A DNA stretch of 64,000 nt from Ceratotherium simum simum (lineage: Eukaryota > Chordata > Mammalia > Perissodactyla > Rhinocerotidae), in assembly GCF_000283155.1 (NCBI RefSeq), contig NW_004454180.1, positions 14,779,632 through 14,843,631 of the forward strand, in the 5' to 3' direction. The position numbers and the translations under genes are program-made. Under the pieces are notes generated by a model that ran no database searches, was not told the origin of the DNA, and saw nothing but the letters and a program-made list of their open reading frames with translations. Below are positions 47,301 to 58,712 of the stretch, one piece after another (the stretch's first letter is position 1; the number at the start of each line of letters is the position of its first letter).

Positions 47301-47694
47301 TGTTTTTAATGGAGAGATGCAAAGGAAGGGAAGATCTTTGTTATGACTGCAAACCAATTATATGCTCATATTCTGGGAGAAACATTGACCACATTTATAA
47401 AATATAAAATTAGTCCATGTAGATTTTCTGATTTACATAAGAACACACTCATAACCACACACAAATACAAAATGCAGAAACATATATATTTATGTACGTG
47501 TGTATGTGCATGCTAATATTCTTTTTCTAGCATAAAACCGAAGTTCTAGGCCTTAAAGCCGTAATTAAAAAGAAATAAAAAAATTTGCAAACTCTAGGTA
47601 ACACTGCCTAATATTTAAAGCTTCTTGTTCCACCTCAAGAACTGACTTCACAGGTGCAGTTTATGGGCATAAAAATTCTTACCTTATTTGATTG

Positions 47695-47790
47695 TGTATG
47701 GCTTAAGTAAAGAAGTGTACGTAAAGCACTTAGCACAATGCCAGGAATACAGAAAATCTTTTGTTAAAGTAAATATTATTAAAAGCAACT
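47695..47790 (+). mobile_element. MIR 3'-end fragment
   Basis: 'aaagcacttagcacaatgcc' and 'aggaatacag' plus 'aaatattatt' are the MIR 3' end. Confidence 0.5.
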
Positions 47791-47897
47791 ATTATGAGAA
47801 CTGGGGAATTGAATGCTTATACTGCTAGAGGTACTTTTTATTAATGATACTGAATGAAAAATATACTAAAGCCACTAGAAATGAAGAGCTAATTATG

Positions 47898-48105
47898 GGG
47901 CCGGCCCTGTGGCTTGGTGGTTAAGTGCGCGCGCTGCGATGCTGGCGGCCCGGGGTTCGGATCCCAGGTGCGCATCGAGGCACCACTTCTCCATTCATCC
48001 TGAGGCCGAGTCCCACATACAGCAACTAGAAGGATGTGCAGCTACGACACACAACTATCCACTGGGGCTTTGGGGGGAAAAAATAAAATAAATAAAATCT
48101 TTAGA
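47898..48105 (+). mobile_element. ERE-type SINE
   Basis: GGGCCGGCCCTGTGGCTTGG head, 'aagtgcgcgcgctgcgatgc', B-box 'gggttcggatccc', 'actggggctttgggg' and A-rich tail; lacks the 'ttagctcagg' block. TSD AAGAGCTAATTATG at 47884-47897 and 48106-48119, exact over 14 bp. Confidence 0.97.
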
Positions 48106-48119
48106 AAGAGCTAATTATG

Positions 48120-49115
48120 AAAAGTTCACATTTTTAATTTGATAAATTGGCCTTATTCAAATAAAGGTAACTTAGCTAAAATTTCCATTTTTTATGGGCA
48201 ATTTCTTGAGTTAGTTGACAGATGCTTGTTTTGGCTATTCTATATAGTGCTTACCATTCTACTGAAAGGAATTAGAAAGTCTGTTGTATACTTTTCAATT
48301 ATATGTGCAACACATCTTTTTCTGAAAGTGTATTAACTGATTTCTCTCAAAGGTCAATTATCAAACTTCCTAATATTTGTGGCAGATTAAGGGTGGATCC
48401 AAGATCATTGGAAGTTCTATGTACATCACAGGTAGATAAAGACATGATGAGGTTAAAGTTTTGTTTCCTAGAAATCCACATTCTTTAGATCTATCTGGGA
48501 AACCAACTGATATGCCTGAAACTGTTATTATCTGGTTTACATATTTCCATTTGGTCTAAAGAATAGTGTTTGTCCAATCTCTTGTTAAAACATAATACAC
48601 TATGATTTGTTATTTTCTATATCTACTAGTTTAGTAATTCTATCAAAATGGAAATTCAGCTAGTTGGACTTTCATTCATTCATTTATTCAGTCAATTGTC
48701 ATTTCTAAAAATAGACATTAATGTATTATTAGTGAATGCGTGTTGGCATTTGATAATCATTTTATAAGTGCTTGTAAGGTATCATTTCTGTAAGCATTCC
48801 ATAATTTTGCTGACCTACAATTTTCAGAATTCAATATTTAGCATTTAAAATCTCCAGTAATGTTTTCTCTATTTCATTTTTAATTGTATGAGCGGAATAT
48901 TCCATCCCATGAGCAAGCAACTATGAAGACTAAGCATAAAAGATGTGGCCAGAGTTTGGCATAAATTGTAAGATATTCAATAATTAATATTAATATAAAA
49001 ATTAATTTTTCTTTTAAATAAGAAAATCTAGCTTTTGGTGTTTTCTTTTCTAAATTCTCCAGAATCTAAAATGTATTTTTAGAGGTGAACTTTGAATCCC
49101 AGTTCCAAAACAACT
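48120..49115. other. No recognised feature
   Basis: AT-rich; 'ttcattcattcatttattca' at 48671-48690 may be an old repeat edge. No gene. Confidence 0.4.
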
Positions 49116-49119
49116 TTTC

Positions 49120-49285
49120 TGAATTTTAGTTGCTTCCTCAATAAGTATGGATCTAGTAATACCTGTGTCGTAGAGTTGTTGTGACTAGAAGGTTAAATAA
49201 GGTGTTTATGAAGCATCTGATGCAAGATGTAGAATGTTGTAGAGCCTCAATAAACTACAGAAGGTCTTGTTGTTGTTATTCTATC
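49120..49285 (+). mobile_element. MIR SINE fragment
   Basis: 'tagttgcttcctcaataagt', 'gtcgtagagttgttgtgact', 'ggttaaataaggtgttta' and 'agagcctcaataaactacag' follow MIR. Confidence 0.65.
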
Positions 49286-49974
49286 AGTCCAATTTCAAGC
49301 ACCCACAGCGAGAGATCCTTTAGCTGTCTGTTCAGCCTCTACACTTCTTGCCTCTAGAGGTGATGCAGGTTTGGGGCCAGGAGAAACTCTGGGCCACAAG
49401 ACTGTAATTGTCTGAGGAATAGGGGTTGGCTGAGGAATTGGGGTAGGATAAAAATTGATGGGATGGTTGCCACTGAACAAGCCAGGGAAGTGGGGTAGAG
49501 ATCCATGCCAAGAGGATAGGAGGTGAGGTAGGTAGTTTGAGATCTGAGAATCTTGGGGCTCACATATAAAAAAGGAAGTGTTATTGAAACAGGAAGGGGT
49601 AGGTTGGTACTTTTGCTCAAAGTCCAGATATACCAGTTGTAATTGAATGAGGACAGTAATGTCAGCCAAGCCTTTTAACACCCAGCAGTTTACAGTACTG
49701 TGGTTTTGAGCAACTTCAGTCTGAATTCATCTCTCCAGGACAGGTGGAAGTTAGGAGACCTCAGGGGGAAAGACATTAACTATATCTTTTCTGATTCAGA
49801 ACTGCTGCTCGACATGACTCCTATGTCTTTAATGCTGATGTTATCATTAATAAAGCTGTAATGGGCACATTTTCCCTACTGACAGCTTTGGGGGGTTACT
49901 TTGACATGCATCCAATATTACAAAGGTGCATTCATCCTCCCCATGAACACTCCCTTCCACACACTCTAGAATGT

Positions 49975-50100
49975 TCTTCTCTGATAGAGTATAAGCTCCA
50001 TGAGGGCACAGGTTTTTATTGTATTCACTAATGTGGACCAAGTAACCAGAACAGTGCCTCTCATATAGTAGACATTAATAAATATTAGTTGAATAAAATC
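49975..50100 (+). mobile_element. L2 LINE 3' end
   Basis: 'agtataagctccatgagggc', 'acaggtttttattgtattca', 'aacagtgcctctcatatagt', 'attaataaatattagttgaa' are the L2 3' terminus in order. Confidence 0.8.
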
Positions 50101-50104
50101 TTTG

Positions 50105-50830
50105 AGCATTCTTCACCAAATATACATGTATACGGTAATATAACGAGTGACGAAAAAATTCTTTCCCTCATGGGATTTAAGTTCTAATGTGTATGTGAGT
50201 GTTGAAAAGGCAAAAAAACCAGACAATAAGAATGTAAACAAATATAATTTAGTACCATCATTGTACTATGGGGAAAATAAATCAAGCTAAGGAAGTAGAG
50301 AGAAAATGGTAGGAGGTGTCTTCGTTAGTTTAGATAGGGTGCGAAGCAAATCTGGGCAGAGTATTGACTGATACGAAGATTACGGACCTGAAAAGATTTG
50401 GGTCAGAAGTAACAGAAAGTATAAAGGTCCTGAGATGGAAGCAGGTTTCGTGCATTTAGAGAGAGAGAGAATGATTGGAGAAGTTGTCAGGTTGATAAGC
50501 AAGTGCCATATTGTGCAGATCTTACTGGTTATGCTAAGGACTTTGGCTCTGATTTAAAGGTGTTGGGAAGCCACGGAAGAGTTTGGAGCAGGAAAGTTAC
50601 ATGATTTCATTTACAGGATTAGAAGATCACTGATTAAAAGTCTACTCAGTGAAAGACCAGCAACGAGGCTATTGCAACATCCAGTGAGGGATGATGCATT
50701 GAACTAAGATGGTGGCAGTGGAGCGGAACTCAGGTTCTGGGTATATTCTGAAGGTAGAGTTTTGAAGGTGGATCCGATGTGGGTAAGGGAAAGAGTGGAA
50801 TTAAAGATGGGCCCTAGATTCCTTGATTGA
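50105..50830 (+). repeat. Long copy of an ancient interspersed repeat
   Basis: Order seen: 'ctttccctcatgggatttaa', 'ttgtactatggggaaaataa', 'ggtcctgagatggaagcagg', 'gccatattgtgcagatctta', 'aaggactttggctctgattt', 'gggaagccacggaagagttt', 'gttacatgatttcatttaca', 'gaggctattgcaacatccag', 'aagatggtggcagtggagcg'. I recognise this order from a family common in mammals but do not name it. Confidence 0.6.
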
Positions 50831-50944
50831 GCTGGAGAAATCTGTTTTACTATAAGCGTTTCCTCCAGGAAGAGAGTGAGTTGACGCATTTTGGGCAAAT
50901 ATTTGTTATGGCTCCCTGCAAACTTAAAAGAAAATGATCATTTA

Positions 50945-51370
50945 AAAAACTAATGTACGTTTTTTTCTTTTAATATTTTTTACTTTGAAAAGTGTCAGAC
51001 AAAAAGGTGAAAAAATAGTACAACAGACAACTATATTCTCTTTGCCTACATCCACTAATGAACATTTTGCTACATTTGCTTTCTCTTTCTCTCTGTATAT
51101 AAAATACAAACATACACAATTTTTCTGCTGAAGCATTTGAAAGTATGTTGCAGACATCATGAAACTGCACCCCTAATATTTCAGCATATTTTTACTGAGA
51201 ACAAGGAAATTCTTTTACACAAGCATAAGACTAGAGAAATTTAACACTGATACAATATGCAGCCCATACTGAAATTTTCTCAGTTGTCCAAATAATATTC
51301 TTTTTTTTCTTATCCTTGAGTCAGTCAAAGATCATTCATTGTCTGAAGTTATTTTTCTTTAGTCTCCCTT
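50945..51370 (-). mobile_element. Old L1 3'-UTR fragment
   Basis: 'gaacattttgctacatttgc', 'ttgcagacatcatgaaactg', 'gagaacaaggaaattctttt', 'gaaattttctcagttgtcca' are reversed words of an old L1 3' UTR. Confidence 0.65.
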
Positions 51371-51379
51371 AATCTGGAG

Positions 51380-51724
51380 AAGGGGTTGGACAAATTTTTC
51401 TGTAAAAGCTCAGATAGTAAATATATTAGGCTTTGTGGACCACACGTGGTCTCTGTTGCAACTACTCAGCTCTGCTGTTATAGCACAAAAGGAGCCATGG
51501 ACAATATATAAATGAATGAGTGTGGCTGTGTGCTAATTAAACTTTATTTAGGGACTATGAAATTTGAATATTATATAAATTTCGTGGTTCACGAAATATT
51601 ATTCTTTTTTTTATTTTTTTCTCCAACAATTTAAAAATATAACCATGCTTGGCTTGTGGGCTGTACAAAAAATACAGGCAGCAGGCTGTATTTGTCCCAT
51701 GGCCTATAGGTTGCCAATCCCTGA
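51380..51724 (+). mobile_element. Full-length hAT (Charlie) MITE
   Basis: Start 'aggggttggacaaatttttc', then 'cagatagtaaatatattagg', 'actcagctctgctgttatag', 'tggctgtgtgctaattaaac', a hairpin 'atttcgtg…cacgaaat' near 51580-51598, and end 'ggttgccaatccctg'. Terminal sequences are complementary (AGGGGTTGG… / …CCAATCCCT), typical of a hAT non-autonomous element of about 345 bp. Confidence 0.85.
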
Positions 51725-52194
51725 TCTAAGACAATCATCTCACCTTTTTATTGTCTTTAATGACACTGACATTTTTGAAAAGTCCAGACCTGTTGTCATG
51801 TTGAATGTAAAAATCAGATTAGTCTGGTTGTTTCTTCGTTATTAAATACAAGTTAATCATTTTGGGCAAGAATATACATAGGTGGTGGTGTGTCTTTCTG
51901 AGTGCATCACATCGCAAGAGGTAGACATGATATGAGTTTATCTTATTATATTTGATGCTCCTTTCCTTTCTTTAGTTCAGTTTTATGAGTACACAATGGA
52001 ACATTCTTATCGATCTGACCATGTTCATAGAGGCCCTGCCTATTTACACTGGAGCTTTATAATGAGAAACCTGAGAGTACCCAATAGAAAAACGATTATA
52101 CAAAGAGATGATCAACCACTTTGAACTTTGTGCATTGTTGATGGGCACAATGTTAGTAAGAGACAAACATTTGTAAATGAATGAAACAGAGTTA

Positions 52195-53053
52195 TATCAT
52201 TTTTATTTTTACTTTATTTATTAAAAGTTTTTAAATAAAATGTACAGAAAATTGGGCCAATCACATTCCTCTGTTTATGGTATGCTATTATCTTCTATCC
52301 TCGTGAGGCCCCTCTCATTTTATTTCTTCTTTTTACTTTCAATCTCCCCCTCCCCACCAAATGGAAATCTACTCTACTGCATTTGGATATACATGTATCT
52401 GAGAAATATACGATGTTGTTTTGTATTTGTATGTTTTAAATTTATATAGATGACAGTGTATTATAATCTCATTTTTTTCTGACTTTCTTAATCCCCACTA
52501 TGTTTTTAAGATTTATGCATATTGTTCTATGTGACTTTTTGTTCTGAGTATAATATTCCATAGTACACATCTACCATACTTTATTTCCCTAGCAAAGTGC
52601 ACCCAAGTTGCTTCCAACGTCTTTTTATCACAAACAATGCTGTGACGAACACAATGATACATCACAATCATACATCACTTCTTCACTCATCACCCCATCT
52701 CTGCACATATTTCTGTGGGACACATACTTAGGAGAAGGATTGCCAGGTCATAGGGGATACACATCCTGCTGTACCCTGAACACTGCCAGGCAGAAGGGCC
52801 CCGTCATTCTTTGTGCCCATCAATGATCCACAAAATTCCTTTTTCTCCCTATTCTCATTAACATTTGGTGTTATTTCTAATTTTTGCCAAAGTAATATGT
52901 ATAAGGGATACCTAATATTTTAATTTGCATCTATATGAAAACTAGTATAGTTGATCACCTCTTCATATAATTATTTTTCTATTGGGTACTCTTGGGTTTC
53001 TTATCTTTTGCTTGTTGGTGCAAGAGTTCCTTATATCTTCTAAATATAAAGTG
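52195..53053 (-). mobile_element. 5'-truncated L1, 3' end
   Basis: Reversed L1 words: 'tctgagtataatattccata', 'caagttgcttccaacgtctt', 'ggagaaggattgccaggtca', 'ttctaatttttgccaaagta', 'tgcaagagttccttatatct'. It runs from 3' UTR (52195) into ORF2 C-terminus. An ERE inserted at its 5' edge (53067). Confidence 0.82.
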
Positions 53054-53066
53054 ATAGTCAATTTTT

Positions 53067-53319
53067 TTTTTTTTTTTGGTGAGGGAAATAGTCCCTGAGC
53101 TAACATCTGTTGTCAATCTTCCTCTTTTTGCTTGCTTGAGGAAGATTGTCCCTGAGCTAACATCTGTGCCAACCTTTCTCTAGTTTGTATGTGGGATGCT
53201 GCCACAGCATGGCTTGATGAGTGGTATGTAGGTCCACACTCAGAATCTGAACCCACGAACCCCGAGCCACCAAAGCAGAGCATGCGAACTTAATCACTAT
53301 GCCACCAGGCTGGCCCCCC
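53067..53319 (-). mobile_element. ERE-type SINE
   Basis: T-run, 'ggtgagggaaatagtccctg', a duplicated 'cctgagctaacatctgt' block, 'ccacagcatggcttgatgag', end 'tgccaccaggctggcccc'. TSD ATAGTCAATTTTT at 53054-53066 and 53320-53332, exact. Confidence 0.96.
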
Positions 53320-53589
53320 ATAGTCAATTTTTGATGTGTTTATCTTATGAAATGAAATGGGAGTTAGAGAGAGAGAAAGGGAGGAAGAAAGACAACAAAT
53401 ATAGCAGAATGTGAACAGTTACTGAATCCATTTGGAGTTCATATGGATTTCATCACGTTATTATTTCTACTTTAGGTATTTTTGAAAAAGCCCATATTAA
53501 AGTTTGATTAAAATTTTTTTCTTTGCATCAGCAGAGCTATCAGATGCTATGATGTTTACTGTGGAGCTGAAACATGGAAAATAATCATA

Positions 53590-53880
53590 TATTCATTCAG
53601 CTATTGAAAAAATAGCTTTGATAAACCAGCATGAGACAGGTAATCTTCTGAGTAGTGGTGATACGGTGTGAATGAGACAAAGTTCCTAATCTGAAGGAAG
53701 TGAATCCTAAGTCAAGTGAAGGGGGATGGTCAATAAATAAGTAAACCAGTAAATGAAAAATATAACTTCATATAGTAACACATATTCTGAAATAAATAAA
53801 ATAGTGTTGTGATAGTGACTGGGGAGGCCAGATTTCCTTTGAATGTGAAATCAATGGACTGAGTGAATAAAGAATTTTTA
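53590..53880 (+). repeat. Possible ancient interspersed repeat copy
   Basis: 'gataaaccagcatgagacag', 'tggtgatacggtgtgaatga', 'caataaataagtaaaccagt' and 'gtgactggggaggccagatt' fit the old family at 50105-50830, diverged. Confidence 0.4.
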
Positions 53881-53898
53881 GATTAAAGATAGAGTGAG

Positions 53899-54111
53899 GG
53901 GCCACCCCAGTGGTGTAGTGGTTAAGTTCGCTTGCTCAGCTTTGGTGGTCAGGGGTTTGAGGGTTTGGATCCCAGGCACAGACCCACATATGACTCATCA
54001 AGCCATGCTGTGGCGGTGTCCCACATACAAATAGAGGAAGATTGGCAACAGATGTTAGCTCAGGGCCAATCTTCCTCATCAAAAAAAAAAAAAAAAGAAG
54101 AAGAAGAAAAA
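53899..54111 (+). mobile_element. ERE-type SINE
   Basis: GGGCCACCCCAGTGGTGTAG head, 'ggttaagttcgcttgctcag', 'gggtttggatcccaggcaca', 'atgctgtggcggtgtcccac', A-rich tail with GAAGAA. TSD AGAGTGAG at 53891-53898 and 54112-54119. Confidence 0.94.
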
Positions 54112-54124
54112 AGAGTGAGATGAT

Positions 54125-54235
54125 AGGAGATTGCAGACTTTGGAATCAGACAGATCTGGGTTCAAACTCTAGTTTCCTCACCAGATAAGGACTCAGACAG
54201 ACTTGAATTTAGATCCTATTTCATTCTGTGGCAAA
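54125..54235 (+). mobile_element. MIR SINE fragment
   Basis: 'cagactttggaatcagacag' and 'atctgggttcaaactctagt' are the MIR head; the rest is rearranged ('gacagacttgaatttagatc' repeats the motif). Confidence 0.7.
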
Positions 54236-54239
54236 CAAT

Positions 54240-55315
54240 AGTTTCTTAATGAATGCTCTCTTGCTCATGTTTTATTAATCACTGAATAGAACAGTGAACC
54301 ACCAGTAGGGGGTTGCAATCGGGGGAGGAAAGAAAGGAGAGTGGATGACAAACAACAAATCAGAAAAAAGAGGAGGAAGAGAGGAATCAGGGTGCAAAGG
54401 CAAGATGGAAGAGAAAGACAGGGAGGAAGACAAGGACAGAAAGGCAGGCGCTGAGGATCAGTGAGGGAATTAGTAGGATTTATTACATAAAATGGAGTTA
54501 TCTCAAATGGAGGATGATTCAGAATTGGTGCTGTAGTTAAAAATAGACCAAGTAGACAGATCCCCTCTTTTGGGGCCATTTCAGTTCATGAGGCAATATT
54601 AACATTAGCTGTTTCCCCTATCTGGCTTTTTAAGGAAGCTGACTGACTTTTCATAATGCCAGGCTAATGTGTGCGTGTGAAACCTCAGAGGTGTGCAGGG
54701 GTAGATTTGAATGAAGTTGGGCCGAACAGGGGAGAATAGGTCATAGTTATTAGCAAGCTTGAGAAAAGGGCCGGAGCTATTATTCAGAGAAGTGTCTGAC
54801 AACCTTTCCATTCTATACCTTGATTTTAAGAGGTTTTCAAATTTAGTTCTTATAATTCACAACAGGTTGGAAATTGGCAGCTGTTTCTTAGACCAGATGC
54901 AGTTTTCATTAAAAGATATTTTGATTGAAAATGGTCTCCTCAAGAGTAGCAAAAGAAGGGGAGGGGGAGAAAAGAATTATCCTGGCATTATGCTGTAGAT
55001 TTTTCTTTAATTAAGAAAATATTCTAATTCATAATGATATGAATTAGGAAATTAGTATCATATAGCTCCACAGCTATATGTGGGAACTCAGATATGGCAA
55101 GAAAGTCAAGAGGGGCTTAGAAGGATCCAGAATTATTTCAAATTGATATAGGCATACATACACATAGGAAATCAGAAACCAAGTGTGTTAATAAAAATTA
55201 GGTAATGGATATCAGAGCTCAGGGATTTCTGATATCCTTTTTAACTCTTGTTATAGGAAAAGGAAGTAGTCGGTTAAAATTTTGATGAGAAGTTAGAGAA
55301 ATCAGAAGTGCTACA
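54240..55315. other. No recognised feature
   Basis: Purine-rich at 54320-54450. The minus-strand 104-codon frame 54265-54579 is low-complexity Pro/Leu/Ser from that tract. No gene. Confidence 0.4.
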
Positions 55316-55319
55316 GAGT

Positions 55320-55380
55320 TCAGTCTACACAGCATAGCACTTGGCAAATAGTAATGTGTGTTGAATAAATGAATGAACAG
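55320..55380 (+). mobile_element. L2/MIR 3'-end scrap
   Basis: 'catagcacttggcaaatagt' and 'gttgaataaatgaatgaaca' resemble the shared L2/MIR tail. Confidence 0.5.
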
Positions 55381-55489
55381 ATCAGAGGCACCAGAATTAA
55401 CAGAGTTGACCCTCTCCTGCGGTGAGATGCAAATATTATTTTGGCCCATCTAGAACCCATTTCTACTTATTCTGGAGACAGCATCCCAA

Positions 55490-55965
55490 TTTTTCTGTGG
55501 TGAACCAGCCCCCACTCTTTCTCTCCTCATGTGTTTCTGCTGACCTACCTCCTGCTCCAGGGTGACACCTGACCCAGACTAGAGCATTCAGTGTAATTTA
55601 CAATCGTAGCTTCAGTGATTGGTTCAGAGAAAGGCACATGGCCCACATCTTCCAATTAGGGCCAACTTAGGGATTTTTGCTGGAATGATTGGGAAAGAGA
55701 TACATTCTATCCTCTGGGGTTGCTGGGAGTATACCATGTAACCTTGAAGCTGCCAGTAGCTATGTTGCCACCTGAAAAGGAGAACCTGCCTGAGAATTGA
55801 ACCAACACAGATAAAGCAGAGAAAAAGAGCTTGAACCCATCGTAATGCCATCATCTGAGCCCTTGTGTTCCACTGTGCCTGAAGTTCTACGCTGGACTTT
55901 AAAATTTCGCGAGCCAATCAATTCTTGGTTTCCTTAAACCAGCTTGAATTTTCTGACACTTTAAA
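55490..55965 (+). repeat. Unclassified ancient repeat (LTR- or LINE-like)
   Basis: 'gattggttcagagaaaggca', 'catggcccacatcttccaat', 'gggttgctgggagtatacca', 'gcgagccaatcaattcttgg' and 'accagcttgaattttctgac' follow an old mammalian repeat in order, name not recalled. The 97-codon minus frame 55624-55917 is not supported as a gene. Confidence 0.45.
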
Positions 55966-56729
55966 CCCAATCAGTTAGGGTAATTTCCATACAATTACCA
56001 CTGTAGCCAATTCCATCTCTTAGCTGTGAGTGATCAGAAACAGAAGGAATCTTAACAAATATCAAGAATGTTATCATTTTATTCTATGCTAGAGGGTAAC
56101 TAAATCATAATATGATAATTCTTTTATATTTCAGAAGGTGGGTAGTCTGGAGTTTACTTTACTTGCATCCATAATGGTTTGATATTTTATTTTTTCTATT
56201 GTTCTACAATACTGAGTGAAAACCAGCAATATGAAAGTCCTTTCATGGCCTTTCCATGAACATGGAAAATAAAAATTTCAGCAGATGAATGTTATATTTA
56301 TGAAGTATATGCTATACTAATTAATGATGCCAATTTAATTTTGGGAACATAGAGTAGAATGAGTCTGAATCTTTAAACAATAGCATGTATCTACTCACAA
56401 TAATTGTATCATTTGCCCTCTATAATGTCCACACAACTCTAAGTATCCACATACTTAGGGCTAATTTATTAAGATGCTCAAAGGTAGAGCAGTGTTTTAT
56501 AGAATAACAATTCCCTTATTTGTTGATCAGCCAATTCATAATATGGTCCAGAATATAAAAATAAGTGAAAAAAGACTTTGATTAGCCAAACCAAACACTG
56601 GAAAATTCATGCAATAAAGCTTACCTATAGTTTATACCAGTCTAAAATGTTTCATCTAAGACTGTATGGTATGAGTGACACAGTTTGGATACAGAGAAAC
56701 CTAGAGGAAAACCCCTTCTATTTGGACAT
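55966..56729. other. No recognised feature
   Basis: AT-rich intergenic-type sequence. Nothing supportable. Confidence 0.4.
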
Positions 56730-57275
56730 TGTGGGAAGCAGAATAATGACTCCCTAAAGATGTCCATGTCCTAATCCCCAGAATTTGTGAATGTGTTACC
56801 TTACCTGGCAAATGGGACTTTGCAGATGTGATTAAGGTTAAGGACGTTGAGATGTAGAGATTATTCTGGATTATGTGGGTGAGCTCAATCTAATCATATG
56901 ATTCTTTGAAAGTAGAAAAACTTTCTTGACTGTGGTCAGAGGGAGATGTGACTAAGGAAGAATAATCAAAGATGCCAACAATGCAATGTTGTTGGCATTG
57001 AAGATGGCATTGAAGATGGAGGGTGGGGAGTCGGGGGGGACTGCCAAGAGCCAAGGAATTTGTGTGGCTTCTAGAAACTGGAAAAGGAAAGGAAATGGAC
57101 CTGCCCGAGAGCCTCTATAAAGGAATACACTTCTGCTGACACCTTGGCTTTAGCCCAGTGAGACCTGTGTTGAATTTCTAATCTACAGAACTGTAAGATA
57201 AAGATAATAAATTTGTGTTGTTTTAAGTCATTAAGTTTGTGGTAATTTGTTCCGGTGCAATAAGAAACTAATACA
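56730..57275 (+). mobile_element. MaLR-type (MLT1-like) solo LTR
   Basis: Bounded by TG…CA. 'tgtccatgtcctaatcccca', 'gactttgcagatgtgattaa', 'acttctgctgacaccttggc', 'gtgttgttttaagtcattaa', 'ctaataca' follow the MLT1/MaLR LTR in order. Flanking 5-bp GACAT (56725-56729) and GCCAT (57276-57280) fit a TSD with one change. ERV internal part absent. A hairpin at 56971-56997 and a 12-bp tandem at 56992-57017 are local additions. Confidence 0.85.
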
Positions 57276-57809
57276 GCCATTAATGCTTTTTGTCAGGCCA
57301 GAATTGCATTCAACCGTATACTTCACAGTCTCCCAGCGGCACACGCCATGTAGTGGAAAGGTTTGCCTTTTTATACATACATGTATAGATGTAGTTATAG
57401 TTCCCCTGCTGATACATTTCCATAAAAAACAAAAAAAAGAACACGAAAATAAGAAGTAGCATAAACCTAAGACCAGAATCTGGTTTTAATTAATCAACTT
57501 GCTTGATTTTTCAGGAGTCCTAAAGCAATCTGGGTACACGTTTCTTTTTTTAATTGACCAAATGCCTTATTTGTAGTCCAAAGAGTAAACCAGTGGTAGA
57601 ACCCATGTTGCGGAATCTAAGTAGTAAGAGAAGTAACTCCTTAAAAATTAAATTGGGAAATATTCACTACAGAGATCAGACTGCCTAGATACCAGGATAA
57701 GAACATTAGATGTGCTAAAGAAGTAGATTGCATCAGGTATGTTTGGATGGCAATGGAAACTGAGGAGATAATAGAATCTTGGAATTTTAAAAGATTTTAG
57801 AAAAGTCAT

Positions 57810-57970
57810 TAGTTCAGTGATTCTCAAACCTGGCCATGAACAACTTGGGAAGCTTCTTATAAATAAAGATTCCCTGATTTCATCTTTGGTTTATCAAATC
57901 AGACTTTCTGGTGCTGGTCTGAGTTTTCTACATTTTTCGAAGAGCTCCCCATGGGAGTCTGATGTGAATG
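57810..57970 (+). mobile_element. hAT-type MITE fragment
   Basis: 'cagtgattctcaaacctggc', 'acaacttgggaagcttctta', 'gaagagctccccatgggagt', 'ctgatgtgaatga' follow an old hAT MITE (CAGTGGTTCTCAA terminus). A 102-codon frame at 57817-58125 begins in it; no domain. Confidence 0.6.
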
Positions 57971-58429
57971 ACAAGTATTTTGGATCCACTAAGTCTAATC
58001 TTCCACTTAAAGCATTCATTCCGCTTCTAGTACTACACCAAATAATTCAGCAAAATTTTGAGGATATGGAACTAAACAAGTCAGAATTTATTATTCTGCC
58101 AGTTTACAAGTCTAGTGATTTTTAGGTATGGGGGGATTCAGAATCCAGCGAAGACGACAGATTGCAATGCAGTGTAAAGCATTAATTTAGAAGTAAGTTG
58201 GGAGTTAGAGCCAGGAGAAATAACATATAATGCAGCCTAATAAATGGTTGTTAATCTTCTTTTTGAACTCTTCTAAAAATGAGGGACATATCCCCCTTAT
58301 GGCAACCATTCTACTCTTGGACAACTACGAATTTGAAAATATTTCTTTTACAGTTAGCCAAAAATATCTCCATATAACTCTTAACCAAGGGTTTTAATTC
58401 TATTCGTTATAGCCACATGAAGTGAGATG

Positions 58430-58712
58430 AGTGAATGAGATGCTGTAAGTGGCTCAGTGCCAGGCTCAGACATCTCCTCTGGGAAGTCTTCTCAGGTCCA
58501 TCCTGTGTTAGATTAGGCACCTCTCCTATGTGCTCTCATAGCACTAATCAATCTTACTGCAATCACTTCTTTACTTTTGTTTCTTCTACAAAATTGTAAA
58601 CTCCTCTGAGGGTAGAGACTGTATCTATTCTTTCTGAATCTTTAGCAACTAGTAAAAGGCTTGACATATAGTAGGTGCTTAATAAATATTTGCTAAATGA
58701 ATGAACGAATGG
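58430..58712 (+). mobile_element. L2 LINE 3' end
   Basis: 'atgtgctctcatagcactaa', 'tgtaaactcctctgagggta', 'gagactgtatctattctttc', 'ttgacatatagtaggtgctt', 'aataaatatttgctaaatga' are the L2 3' terminus in order. Confidence 0.88.

Noticed and set aside
49295..49681. 128-codon minus-strand Pro/Thr-rich frame
   Set aside because: Has repeated 'PIPQPTPIPQ' from a local repeat and no family resemblance. A second frame overlaps it. Not enough for a gene.
54265..54579. 104-codon minus-strand frame rich in Pro/Leu/Ser
   Set aside because: Arises from a purine-rich tract read on the other strand; no domain.
57817..58125. 102-codon plus-strand frame
   Set aside because: Begins inside a hAT MITE fragment and shows no domain.
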